Assembly: GCA_037833965.1 (NCBI GenBank)
Contig: AP031357.1
Span: 5,910,001-5,974,000 of the forward strand
Source of the DNA: Marchantia polymorpha subsp. ruderalis
Lineage: Eukaryota; Streptophyta; Marchantiopsida; Marchantiales; Marchantiaceae
Length of the DNA: 64,000 bases
Direction: 5' to 3'
Below are positions 10,487-21,600 of the stretch, piece after piece (the first letter of the stretch is position 1; each line of letters opens with the position of its first letter). The notes below the pieces were generated by a model. That model had not been told where the DNA came from, searched no databases, and worked only from the letters and a program-made list of their open reading frames with translations. Made by a program: the position numbers and the translations under genes.

Positions 10487-10510
10487 TGTGAGCACAATTT
10501 TGTGCTCACA
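10487..10510. repeat. Palindromic LTR terminus
   Basis: Arms TGTGAGCACAA and TTGTGCTCACA separated by two bases. The outer seven bases on each side are the same as the LTR terminal inverted repeat, so the LTR end carries a second, inward copy of its own terminus. Confidence 0.92.
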
Positions 10511-10567
10511 TCATTGGCGACCATCAGGGGAAGATTCCAGAATCCTAGCTCTGCAGGCTAGACAGCT

Positions 10568-13500
10568 TCAAATCCGGTACTGCTTGCATCTACTTCCCGC
10601 AGTGCGTGTGGGGAAAACTTCTCCATTCAACGTTTCCAACTGCACTGAGTTGTTTGGAAATACCTCACGAATCAGATAAGGCCCTAACCATACTGCATCA
10701 AACTTTCCTGGGAACTCAAGCTTCCTACCATCCTGGAGCATCACCATCATACCTGGCCTCAGCGTCCTTTTCTTATGCTTCTTGTCAAAGGTGATTTTTC
10801 TCCTCCGTTGAATGGCCTCAATATGTTGAGCACTCATTCTCCTCCTCTCATCAAGCTCTTCTAATGTCGTCAGCCTATTCCTTAATGACTGACTGTTTGT
10901 AAGCCGTGACTGCACTGCAACTCGGAGTGATTCCACCTCGAATTCGATGGGGAGAGTGGCCTCCAATCCATACACTAACGAAAACGGCGTTGCCTGTGTT
11001 GTCACCTTGAAAGTTGTCCGATAAGCCCACAATGCTGCTGTCAGCTTGGTGTCCCAATCCCTTTTTGAGTCAACCACCGTTTTGCGAAGAATACTCACCA
11101 GAGTCCCATTGACTCGCTCTGTCTGACCATTGGTTTGTGGATGATATGGAGTAGTTTTTCTGTGATCTATCTCAAACCTATCTGTTAATTCTTGAAACAT
11201 CTCATTCAAGAAGTGCCTGCCCCTATCGCTAACCAGAATCTTGGGACATCCAAACCTTGAAATGATGTTTTCGTACATGAATGTGGCAGCATGAGCAGCC
11301 GTATTCGTCTTCACCGCTTTTGCTTCCGCCCACTTTGTCAAGTATTCTGTCGCAACTATGATGTAAGCCATGCCTTTTGACGAATGAGGATGAATCTCAC
11401 CGATATAATCAATTCCCCATTTTTCAAAAGGTACAAGTGGCAATGAAACGTGTAGAGGCATCTCCATTCGAAGGTCATTCCTAGCATACCTCTGACAGGC
11501 ATCACAGCGCTTCACATATTCATGAGAGTCCCTAAACAACCTAGGCCAGAAGTATCCCGCTCTAAGTATTTTCTGACCTGTAAGTTGGCCAGAGAAATGT
11601 CCTCCACAAGCACTGTCGTGGCAAGCCTCTAAAATTGCAGGAACCTCCACTTCTGACACACACCTTCTCAGAACACCATCAGCTCCCCTTCTAAACAATC
11701 TGTGGCCAATCACTGCAAAATGTCTACTGTTGACTCTCACCTTCCTCCTTTCCTCCTTAGTCCAATCACCTGACAACTGCTGAGTTGTCAAAAACTCTAC
11801 TATTCCAGCGTACCATTCTGGCTGAGCTGTGACTACAAAAAGACTATCATCTATCAACCTATCATCTAATGGACTGGTCCCTACATCCTCCGACAACCTA
11901 GATAGATGGTCGGCCTGCAAGTGCATGCGACCAGGTTTATACTCTACAGTGTAGTCAAATTCCTCCAGCAATAAAACCCACCTGGCCAATCTTCCACTAA
12001 GCTCCGCCTTGTTCACCAGATATTTGATTGCCATATGATCAACGAAGAAAACCACTGGATTGCAGATCAGATAATGTCTAAACTTCTTGACTGAAAAAAC
12101 CATGGCCAAGCACTCCCTCTCAGTAGTAGAATAGTTCCTCTCTGCTGGATTCAACTGCCTACTGGCATAAGCGATTGGCAGGTCCTTCCCCTTCTCCCCT
12201 GTAGACTGACATAACGCACTACCCACTGCTACACTACTTGCATCACAGAAAACGTGAAAAGGCATGCTCCAGTCAGGAGGCCTCAACACCGGATAAGTAC
12301 TCAACCTGGACTTCAACTCTTCAAAAGCTTCTTGACAAGCATCTGTCCACTCAAACCTGTTCTCCTTCCTCAACAGTTGAGTAATAGGCACTACAATCTT
12401 GGCAAAGTCAGGAATCAACTCTCTATACCACCCTACATGTCCCAATAACTTGGCTACACCCTTAGTATTCGTGGGAGTTGCCAATCCTTCAATGACTGCA
12501 ATCTTATCAGGATCCGGTTCTCTTCCCTTCTCACTCACGACATAACCCAAAAGTACTCCTCTCTGAACACCTAGGAATGTCTTCTCAGGATTCAGAGCTA
12601 GCTGCATTCTTCTACATCTAATGAGAGCTTCTCTAACACACTGCAGATGCTCACCAGCACTTGACTGAGTGCTAAAATCGTCCACAAAAACTGTCATAGA
12701 CTTGTATAACAGATCTGTGAAAATATACATCACTAACCTTTGGAATGTGGCAGGTGCATTGCACAATCCGAAAGGCATAACAACCCATACAAAAGTTCCC
12801 CACGGAGTTGTGAAGGCTGTCTTATGAACATCCTGTACAGCTATGGAAATCTGATTGTAGCCAGCATATCCATCCATGAATGTGTACCTCGCATGACCCC
12901 CAACTTCCTCCAAAAGCAGCGTGATAAAAGGTAAAGGAAAGTGATCCTTCTCAGTACAGGCATTCAGCTTCCTATAATCCACACACACTCTAAGTTTCCC
13001 ATTCTTCTTCTTGACCAAAACCATAGGAGAAACCCAATCCGTGATCTCTACAGGCTTGATGAATCCAGCTTTGAGTAATCTCTCCAATTCTGCTCGAACT
13101 AACAACTGTAACTGTGGGTTCATCCTTCTCTCCTTCTGTCTAATAGGCTTAGCTCCAGGGACCAGCGAAATCCGATGCTCCACCATTTCACGAGGTACTC
13201 CCTTCAACTCATCATACGACCAAGCAAAGGTATCACTGAATTCGTCCACCAACTCACCATATTTCTGTATCTCATCCTCTCCTAGCTTGGAACCCATCTT
13301 CATTTGCTTCAGTTCTCCTCCTCTGATGGACACCTCCACATATTTCCAGTCTTCTTCTGCCACATGAGTTTGTTCCTCTGAGCTTTGATACCAATCTGGA
13401 GGGACCTGAGGATAATCCCTGACGTCTTGGCCCACCACAATTCCGGTTGATGTAGTCCTGAAATGCAAGGGTTCCTCCAACTTCGCATTTTTCACAGTAG

Positions 13501-16500
13501 TCTCCTCCTCTTGAGTTCCATCAACATGCACCGAATCCACCTCAGTAATATCCAACTCGTCCAACCATGGAGTGAGACCTCCATGTATCCACTCTTCCTC
13601 CATAAGAACCTCACATGGTTCTAGCAACAGATACTCTTCTCGCTGTGAACTGATCACCTCCTTCTCAAAAATTTTGTGATGAGAAATCATCATGGCGTCA
13701 CAACCTGACTCAGGATAATCTCTCAACCACTGAGCAAACTCTCCATCATCGCTTCTGCTGTAAAAACTAGGGCCCAAGCTACCTGATCCTACATCTAATC
13801 TATTTTTTCTGTCATTCAAATGAACCACTCCCACTAAAGTGTCATCACACTTGGCCTCGTTTTTCTCTTCTTCCTTCCCTGAAGATAACTCAGGATCCTC
13901 TCTCACCCTTCCACCTAATGACCCTATTGACACCTTGACTCTGTTATCATGAGGACCATATGTGATTGATGGCTTCAGTCCTCCCCAATCCACAATTGCA
14001 TTAGCCATTCTCAACCAAGGTCTGCCCAATAGAATGGGAAAGGTGTCCCTGTTCGAATGCATCTTAATCACATGAAATGTGACAATGTACTCCTCACCAC
14101 CAGTGGACAACCTGCAATCTTTAATCATCCCCACTGGTACAGCTGAAGTCTGATTGGCCATATTGATAATGAAAGGTGAGGGGCCTGTCAGATTCAAACC
14201 TAACTTTCTCATGGTGTGTTCAGGTAGGATGTTCAAACCACTACCCCCATCAACTAATACATTGGGAATCACCTTGTCTACCACTACCACCTCTATCTCC
14301 ACAGGTTTGACATCCTGACTTCCTTTTTGCAAATGAACTCTAGCAGCGACTCTAGTCTTCGTCTTTCTACTCCTTCTATGCACTGGAATGCCCTCCTTCA
14401 AAGTCTTACGAGCAATGGGAGATATTTCCAGCAGCTGACCAAAAGTAATGTCTGCCTTCAGCGAACTCAGATCTGACCACAAATTGTACTTCTCCGACTC
14501 TCTCCTTCTCTGACCTCTCATGTTCTTCCACTCTGTCACAGGAATCCCAGGTCCTTCCCACTCTCGTGATTGATTGCTTTCTGAATCTTGCGTGACAGGT
14601 GGCACCTCTGCATCATGTAGAACCTCATCTCTTTTCTCCTCTGCTCTTGTAATCCTCCTTGCTCTCCTCGCCACTCTCTCAAGATCAGAGAGATGAGGAG
14701 GCTCCTCAGATGAAGTCTCCCCTTGCTCATCTTCATTTTTCTCAGTTTGCATCTTGCGATGCACAGCTCTGGTGGTGACAGCAAGGGCCGGAGCTTCATG
14801 CATAATCACATCATCCGAATTTTTCAACTTATAAGTAATCAGATTAGTATGTGGAGGCCACTGATTCTGCCCTTGTTCAACTATCCCCTTACCAAGATCA
14901 GAACTACTACGTTGGACATCTCCATCATCGTTTGCAAACCTAGCATCTTGAGAGTTTGAAGAACATGGATCTGCAAAAGAAACCTGTTTTCTGTTGTCAC
15001 TACGAGGTTCATCTCGTGGTTCACTCTGGATGGGAATATATCTGTTCACTGTCTGCAGTCCAACAGGTGGATTGAATGTCTGTTTGCCGTTCTCATGATC
15101 ATAATACAAGTTAGAAGGTCTAAGATTGTTAGAATGCTCATTCTGCGGTCTTGCACCCCTCATATTTTCTCTCGCCTGGTAAGGACTAACAGTAGGCTGA
15201 GGCATCCTAATAACTTTATCTGGCTGCCGACATTGGTCAGAGGGATGACTACCTCCACAATTACTACACCCATTAACCCCAACCTCAGACCAACACTGAC
15301 CTGGATAGTGCCACCTACCACAAAATGCATGTAATTCTTTTCTCTCCATGTTCTGACCAACCTGACCCCTAGGAGGTACTCTGTACCCGTTTTGACCTTG
15401 GTAATTTGGTCCTTGGCCCCTTTGGTGTTGCACAGGTGGGCCACCGCTCATTCTGTTGTCACGGTTTGGCACCACCCTACAAAATTGCCTGGTATGACCA
15501 GATTGACCACACTGGACACACCACATGCTTGATGAATGTCTACCTGACTCGACTGGAGGAGGAGGCCCTGGCTGTTGACTCCTGATCATCAAGGCCATCT
15601 GATCTGTAATATTTTGCATTTGCTTCATCATGGTCTCTTGAAAGCCCACTTGGCTAGCATTTAATCTTTTCTCTACATCTGCCAGGTTAGGATCTACAGT
15701 AGGGGCTGGCAATGCTAAAACAGGTGCTGGCTCTCTGGTCTGCGAAATTGACTCACTGAGAGAATAGGGAGCTTGACCCCTATGCCTACCTAAGTCTCCT
15801 TCAATTGCTCTTGGACGAATTGGGATGAACTGAGGAATGGATTCATCCTCCTTCCTCCACAATCTATCATAGTCCTTGTCAATATTCTCTATCTCCCTGG
15901 CAGCCATCTTGGCCTCAGCAAGAGTTTGAGGGCTTCTCTCCAGCACCCCTCGGATGGTCCCAGATTTGAAAAAGCCTTGGATAAAAAATTGTCTCAGCGT
16001 ATCGTCATTGAGCATTGTACCCACAAAACGCGCACAAACCAGATCAAATCTTCTAATGTAAGCTGAGATTTCCTCTTCCCTTCCCTGTTTTAACGATGCC
16101 AAAGCTCTCAATGCAGAACCTTGCCCCACCTCAGGCCTAAACTCATTCAAGAACTCCCTTTGCATCTGATCCCATCCCCCAAAATGACCTTCAGAATGAT
16201 CCCTATACCACTCATACGCCTCACCTTCCAGGGTAGTAGGAAACCAGACCAAAAAATACCCTGGATCTGTAATCAGAGAGCTGGCTAGCCTCTCAACATA
16301 TCTTTCCATGTGCCTTGAAGGATCCTCATCCTTCGTCCCATAGAACTTAGGCAGATTGGGTGGCATGACCACAGCTGCCAAGTTCTGTGGAACCTGAATA
16401 GGAAGGCCTCTTGGCCTCACGAGTGGGTCTATGGGAGGACTAGAAGGAGGTCCTGCTCTCCCTCCATCGTCAGCCATGCTAGCAGATTCCTCCACCAACC

Positions 16501-16687
16501 TCTCACTGTCAGGTTCTACAATCTCTAAACCTTCTAACAAAGACTCATCAACAGGGTCTACGTTCAGAAATATCTCAAGTTTAATTTCTTCCTCGATTTC
16601 CTTATTCTCAGGTTTCTTCCTACTGCGAACAGGTTTCTCCAATCCTGGCTCCAGGTTTGGTTTGTGCGATCTAGTCCTATTCTGCAT
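10568..16687 (-). CDS. Gag-Pol polyprotein, array unit 1
   Basis: 2039 residues in one uninterrupted frame, ATG 16687, TGA at 10570-10568. Order: Gag about 100-280; zinc knuckles 390-403 (CX2CX4HX4C) and 474-486 (CX2CX3HX4C variant); retroviral-type aspartic protease with LVDGG at 811-815; reverse transcriptase about 1190-1385 with FVDD at 1334-1337; RNase H about 1475-1600 (D1482, TERE motif, D1550); integrase with HHCC (H1690, H1697, C1728, C1731) and DD35E core D1760, D1821, E1857; GPY at 2002-2004. This domain order (integrase last) is Ty3/Gypsy. The start lies only 13 nt after the primer-binding site; M71 is an alternative Gag start. All catalytic residues are present, so the unit looks coding-competent. 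It makes the capsid, matures it, copies the RNA and integrates the DNA. Confidence 0.95.
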   Translation of the reverse strand: MQNRTRSHKPNLEPGLEKPVRSRKKPENKEIEEEIKLEIFLNVDPVDESLLEGLEIVEPDSERLVEESASMADDGGRAGPPSSPPIDPLVRPRGLPIQVPQNLAAVVMPPNLPKFYGTKDEDPSRHMERYVERLASSLITDPGYFLVWFPTTLEGEAYEWYRDHSEGHFGGWDQMQREFLNEFRPEVGQGSALRALASLKQGREEEISAYIRRFDLVCARFVGTMLNDDTLRQFFIQGFFKSGTIRGVLERSPQTLAEAKMAAREIENIDKDYDRLWRKEDESIPQFIPIRPRAIEGDLGRHRGQAPYSLSESISQTREPAPVLALPAPTVDPNLADVEKRLNASQVGFQETMMKQMQNITDQMALMIRSQQPGPPPPVESGRHSSSMWCVQCGQSGHTRQFCRVVPNRDNRMSGGPPVQHQRGQGPNYQGQNGYRVPPRGQVGQNMERKELHAFCGRWHYPGQCWSEVGVNGCSNCGGSHPSDQCRQPDKVIRMPQPTVSPYQARENMRGARPQNEHSNNLRPSNLYYDHENGKQTFNPPVGLQTVNRYIPIQSEPRDEPRSDNRKQVSFADPCSSNSQDARFANDDGDVQRSSSDLGKGIVEQGQNQWPPHTNLITYKLKNSDDVIMHEAPALAVTTRAVHRKMQTEKNEDEQGETSSEEPPHLSDLERVARRARRITRAEEKRDEVLHDAEVPPVTQDSESNQSREWEGPGIPVTEWKNMRGQRRRESEKYNLWSDLSSLKADITFGQLLEISPIARKTLKEGIPVHRRSRKTKTRVAARVHLQKGSQDVKPVEIEVVVVDKVIPNVLVDGGSGLNILPEHTMRKLGLNLTGPSPFIINMANQTSAVPVGMIKDCRLSTGGEEYIVTFHVIKMHSNRDTFPILLGRPWLRMANAIVDWGGLKPSITYGPHDNRVKVSIGSLGGRVREDPELSSGKEEEKNEAKCDDTLVGVVHLNDRKNRLDVGSGSLGPSFYSRSDDGEFAQWLRDYPESGCDAMMISHHKIFEKEVISSQREEYLLLEPCEVLMEEEWIHGGLTPWLDELDITEVDSVHVDGTQEEETTVKNAKLEEPLHFRTTSTGIVVGQDVRDYPQVPPDWYQSSEEQTHVAEEDWKYVEVSIRGGELKQMKMGSKLGEDEIQKYGELVDEFSDTFAWSYDELKGVPREMVEHRISLVPGAKPIRQKERRMNPQLQLLVRAELERLLKAGFIKPVEITDWVSPMVLVKKKNGKLRVCVDYRKLNACTEKDHFPLPFITLLLEEVGGHARYTFMDGYAGYNQISIAVQDVHKTAFTTPWGTFVWVVMPFGLCNAPATFQRLVMYIFTDLLYKSMTVFVDDFSTQSSAGEHLQCVREALIRCRRMQLALNPEKTFLGVQRGVLLGYVVSEKGREPDPDKIAVIEGLATPTNTKGVAKLLGHVGWYRELIPDFAKIVVPITQLLRKENRFEWTDACQEAFEELKSRLSTYPVLRPPDWSMPFHVFCDASSVAVGSALCQSTGEKGKDLPIAYASRQLNPAERNYSTTERECLAMVFSVKKFRHYLICNPVVFFVDHMAIKYLVNKAELSGRLARWVLLLEEFDYTVEYKPGRMHLQADHLSRLSEDVGTSPLDDRLIDDSLFVVTAQPEWYAGIVEFLTTQQLSGDWTKEERRKVRVNSRHFAVIGHRLFRRGADGVLRRCVSEVEVPAILEACHDSACGGHFSGQLTGQKILRAGYFWPRLFRDSHEYVKRCDACQRYARNDLRMEMPLHVSLPLVPFEKWGIDYIGEIHPHSSKGMAYIIVATEYLTKWAEAKAVKTNTAAHAATFMYENIISRFGCPKILVSDRGRHFLNEMFQELTDRFEIDHRKTTPYHPQTNGQTERVNGTLVSILRKTVVDSKRDWDTKLTAALWAYRTTFKVTTQATPFSLVYGLEATLPIEFEVESLRVAVQSRLTNSQSLRNRLTTLEELDERRRMSAQHIEAIQRRRKITFDKKHKKRTLRPGMMVMLQDGRKLEFPGKFDAVWLGPYLIREVFPNNSVQLETLNGEVFPTRTAGSRCKQYRI

Positions 16688-16700
16688 TTACAAGATCAGG

Positions 16701-16718
16701 CTCCCGGCAGACGCACCA
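16701..16718 (-). other. Primer-binding site, unit 1
   Basis: Minus strand: LTR 2 end, 5-nt gap (TAAAA), then TGGTGCGTCTGCCGGGAG. Its complement has the layout of a tRNA 3' end: CCA, discriminator A, acceptor strand CAGACGC, T-stem CCCGG. The primer would be a tRNA starting GCGTCTG; I do not assign the amino acid with confidence. Confidence 0.75.
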
Positions 16719-16723
16719 TTTTA

Positions 16724-18630
16724 TGTGAGCCGAACCTTCCCACCCTTCAGCGGTTGTAGTCCAGGTGGGGGTTCGAGCTCCCATAATCTAACTTCGCTGA
16801 ATTCAAGCCATGTACTCAAAGTGTATTCAGGACAATGAGATCATAAACACTTGCTCCTTCACAGACAAATTATCCAGAACTGAAAATAATAACCTTGCTG
16901 TCTACTATTTTCGCAAGAGCATCAGACAAGCTCTTTGTTACATAAAGATCTAACCCAACTCTGGGTGACTTCCTCAATACTACAGCCGCTGTGGGCTTTC
17001 CTAGATACCAGTCCCACTCCCAATTCCTACTCAAAGTTCAATGTCGACTTCTCAGCTCCCACCTTCAGACCCCACCAGATTTCTCTCTCGGATTCAACTC
17101 TCACTTTTCAAGTTCAAATTCAGATCCCGACTGTCAGATTTCAGTCTCAGATTTCACTTCACTCACATCTCCCACTCTCAGGTCTTCCACTCTGATCTCA
17201 GCTCCCAGGCCGAGCACACCACTTCCGTCTCCACACACGCACACCACCAGCCCTCGCACACTGGTACACTACAAGCTCTCGCACACTAGGCCGAACACAC
17301 CACCAGGTCTCAGCTCCCACGCCGAACTCTCCACTTCGAAGTCCAAGGCCGAGACACCCACAGCCCGCCTGCATGCCCCACTCGCAATGGTGGATAGCTG
17401 CCTGCTCCCCCTGCGCGACTACACGCCGCCGCCGCCGCCACACCTGTACATTCTACATCCTGACCACCCGATATCCGCCGGAGGGGATCTTCTTCCGCGC
17501 ACCGCCGAAGGCATCCACCCGTAGAAGACGCACGACCACACCTTTGCTTATCCATAACAGTCACTCCCGACACCCATAACTCACAGACCCTAGCTCTGTT
17601 TCACAAGTTCGTGGGCTCGTTGGAACGAGCAGGTCGAGCTCTTTCCAACGAGACCCTAACTGAGTCAAACCGTTACGAATTGAGAAAGTTATGCCGGTTT
17701 TACCCTTCGCCGAAGGCGCCGGCACGAAGTTCGCCGACCTCGAGTTCTCCGGAGGCGGGTTTTCCGGTTTGATGTCTTCTGGTTGGATAGCTTCCGGTTG
17801 GATATCTTCCGGTGAGATAGCTTCCGGTTGGATAGCTTCCGGTTCGATGTCTTCCGGTTGGATGTTGTCCTACCCTATCTGCCGCTTTCGACGCTCATAA
17901 CTCAGTGACGCCTTATCCGTTTGAAGAGTTCTTGGTCTCGTTGGAACGAGCGTCGCGAGTTCTTTCCAACGAGACCCTAATCAAGTCAAACCGTTAACAA
18001 ATGAAAAAGATATGCCGAGTTTACTGTTTCGCCGATGGCCCTTGCACGATGTTCACCGGCTCGGAGTTCGCCGACCCCGAGTTCGCCGAAGGCCTGCTCG
18101 CAGTTGTCGCGAAGTCGTCCGAAGCCGAAGATGTTCGCAGCCGGAGACCCCCGGTGCCGAAGACGTTCGCAGCCGGAGACGTTCGCAGCCGGAGACTTGG
18201 AGCCGAAGACGTTCGCAGCCGGAGATGTTCGCAACCGGACTTGCCTCAACCCTTCCCATCAGTAACTTCCGACACTCACAACTCAGTGATTCCTCATCCG
18301 TTTGAAGAGTTCTTGGTCTCGTTGGAACGAGCGTTGCGAGCTCTTTCCAAGGAGACACTAACTGAGTCAAGGAGTCACACATTGAAAACGTTATGAGGGT
18401 TTCACTGTTTCGCCGAAGGCCTTTCCCCGAAGGAACTTCACCGAAGGCTCTTCGCCGGAGACCCTGCCCTGAAAGCCCCGTTCCGGACCTTTGCCTACTA
18501 GCTATTACACCAACTCCTAATCTTACCAAAACTTCCAGAAAACTCCGAGCATAATTTTGCAAGAGCTTAAATCTAAAACTTTAACTCTCACAAGGTTAAA
18601 AAGACATGTGAGCACAATTTTGTGCTCACA
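16724..18630 (-). repeat. Array LTR 2 (shared by units 1 and 2)
   Basis: No difference from LTR 1 noticed. It is the 5' LTR of unit 1 and the 3' LTR of unit 2. Confidence 0.95.
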
Positions 18631-18687
18631 TCATTGGCGACCATCAGGGGAAGATTCCAGAATCCTAGCTCTGCAGGCTAGACAGCT

Positions 18688-21600
18688 TCAAATCCGGTAC
18701 TGCTTGCATCTACTTCCCGCAGTGCGTGTGGGGAAAACTTCTCCATTCAACGTTTCCAACTGCACTGAGTTGTTTGGAAATACCTCACGAATCAGATAAG
18801 GCCCTAACCATACTGCATCAAACTTTCCTGGGAACTCAAGCTTCCTACCATCCTGGAGCATCACCATCATACCTGGCCTCAGCGTCCTTTTCTTATGCTT
18901 CTTGTCAAAGGTGATTTTTCTCCTCCGTTGAATGGCCTCAATATGTTGAGCACTCATTCTCCTCCTCTCATCAAGCTCTTCTAATGTCGTCAGCCTATTC
19001 CTTAATGACTGACTGTTTGTAAGCCGTGACTGCACTGCAACTCGGAGTGATTCCACCTCGAATTCGATGGGGAGAGTGGCCTCCAATCCATACACTAACG
19101 AAAACGGCGTTGCCTGTGTTGTCACCTTGAAAGTTGTCCGATAAGCCCACAATGCTGCTGTCAGCTTGGTGTCCCAATCCCTTTTTGAGTCAACCACCGT
19201 TTTGCGAAGAATACTCACCAGAGTCCCATTGACTCGCTCTGTCTGACCATTGGTTTGTGGATGATATGGAGTAGTTTTTCTGTGATCTATCTCAAACCTA
19301 TCTGTTAATTCTTGAAACATCTCATTCAAGAAGTGCCTGCCCCTATCGCTAACCAGAATCTTGGGACATCCAAACCTTGAAATGATGTTTTCGTACATGA
19401 ATGTGGCAGCATGAGCAGCCGTATTCGTCTTCACCGCTTTTGCTTCCGCCCACTTTGTCAAGTATTCTGTCGCAACTATGATGTAAGCCATGCCTTTTGA
19501 CGAATGAGGATGAATCTCACCGATATAATCAATTCCCCATTTTTCAAAAGGTACAAGTGGCAATGAAACGTGTAGAGGCATCTCCATTCGAAGGTCATTC
19601 CTAGCATACCTCTGACAGGCATCACAGCGCTTCACATATTCATGAGAGTCCCTAAACAACCTAGGCCAGAAGTATCCCGCTCTAAGTATTTTCTGACCTG
19701 TAAGTTGGCCAGAGAAATGTCCTCCACAAGCACTGTCGTGGCAAGCCTCTAAAATTGCAGGAACCTCCACTTCTGACACACACCTTCTCAGAACACCATC
19801 AGCTCCCCTTCTAAACAATCTGTGGCCAATCACTGCAAAATGTCTACTGTTGACTCTCACCTTCCTCCTTTCCTCCTTAGTCCAATCACCTGACAACTGC
19901 TGAGTTGTCAAAAACTCTACTATTCCAGCGTACCATTCTGGCTGAGCTGTGACTACAAAAAGACTATCATCTATCAACCTATCATCTAATGGACTGGTCC
20001 CTACATCCTCCGACAACCTAGATAGATGGTCGGCCTGCAAGTGCATGCGACCAGGTTTATACTCTACAGTGTAGTCAAATTCCTCCAGCAATAAAACCCA
20101 CCTGGCCAATCTTCCACTAAGCTCCGCCTTGTTCACCAGATATTTGATTGCCATATGATCAACGAAGAAAACCACTGGATTGCAGATCAGATAATGTCTA
20201 AACTTCTTGACTGAAAAAACCATGGCCAAGCACTCCCTCTCAGTAGTAGAATAGTTCCTCTCTGCTGGATTCAACTGCCTACTGGCATAAGCGATTGGCA
20301 GGTCCTTCCCCTTCTCCCCTGTAGACTGACATAACGCACTACCCACTGCTACACTACTTGCATCACAGAAAACGTGAAAAGGCATGCTCCAGTCAGGAGG
20401 CCTCAACACCGGATAAGTACTCAACCTGGACTTCAACTCTTCAAAAGCTTCTTGACAAGCATCTGTCCACTCAAACCTGTTCTCCTTCCTCAACAGTTGA
20501 GTAATAGGCACTACAATCTTGGCAAAGTCAGGAATCAACTCTCTATACCACCCTACATGTCCCAATAACTTGGCTACACCCTTAGTATTCGTGGGAGTTG
20601 CCAATCCTTCAATGACTGCAATCTTATCAGGATCCGGTTCTCTTCCCTTCTCACTCACGACATAACCCAAAAGTACTCCTCTCTGAACACCTAGGAATGT
20701 CTTCTCAGGATTCAGAGCTAGCTGCATTCTTCTACATCTAATGAGAGCTTCTCTAACACACTGCAGATGCTCACCAGCACTTGACTGAGTGCTAAAATCG
20801 TCCACAAAAACTGTCATAGACTTGTATAACAGATCTGTGAAAATATACATCACTAACCTTTGGAATGTGGCAGGTGCATTGCACAATCCGAAAGGCATAA
20901 CAACCCATACAAAAGTTCCCCACGGAGTTGTGAAGGCTGTCTTATGAACATCCTGTACAGCTATGGAAATCTGATTGTAGCCAGCATATCCATCCATGAA
21001 TGTGTACCTCGCATGACCCCCAACTTCCTCCAAAAGCAGCGTGATAAAAGGTAAAGGAAAGTGATCCTTCTCAGTACAGGCATTCAGCTTCCTATAATCC
21101 ACACACACTCTAAGTTTCCCATTCTTCTTCTTGACCAAAACCATAGGAGAAACCCAATCCGTGATCTCTACAGGCTTGATGAATCCAGCTTTGAGTAATC
21201 TCTCCAATTCTGCTCGAACTAACAACTGTAACTGTGGGTTCATCCTTCTCTCCTTCTGTCTAATAGGCTTAGCTCCAGGGACCAGCGAAATCCGATGCTC
21301 CACCATTTCACGAGGTACTCCCTTCAACTCATCATACGACCAAGCAAAGGTATCACTGAATTCGTCCACCAACTCACCATATTTCTGTATCTCATCCTCT
21401 CCTAGCTTGGAACCCATCTTCATTTGCTTCAGTTCTCCTCCTCTGATGGACACCTCCACATATTTCCAGTCTTCTTCTGCCACATGAGTTTGTTCCTCTG
21501 AGCTTTGATACCAATCTGGAGGGACCTGAGGATAATCCCTGACGTCTTGGCCCACCACAATTCCGGTTGATGTAGTCCTGAAATGCAAGGGTTCCTCCAA

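Larger units (their letters stand above)
8604..10510 (-). repeat. Array LTR 1 (3' LTR of unit 1)
   Basis: 1907 bp, ends TGTGAGC...GCTCACA (7-bp inverted termini). From the plus-strand left it contains a 15-bp minisatellite (9642-9746), an 18-bp-type minisatellite (about 10007-10121), three copies of a hairpin module (about 9456-9585, 9772-9905, 10152-10285) and a terminal palindrome (10487-10510). I did not find a clear TATA box on the minus strand. Confidence 0.95.

Noticed and set aside
8604..10510. Several 60-180 codon plus-strand frames repeated in each LTR
   Set aside because: They recur in every LTR, overlap each other in different frames, consist largely of minisatellite or compositional runs, and oppose the element's coding strand. 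No domain is visible.
10568..16687. Chromodomain or envelope-like ORF in the array element
   Set aside because: The protein ends about 35 residues after the GPY motif, with no chromodomain pattern, and only 57 bases follow before the LTR.
10511..16723. Array element oriented on the plus strand, primed at TGGCGACC
   Set aside because: gag-pol, the leader and a second primer-binding site all fit the minus strand, and there is no plus-strand polypurine tract before the next LTR. Kept only as a finding about the odd end.
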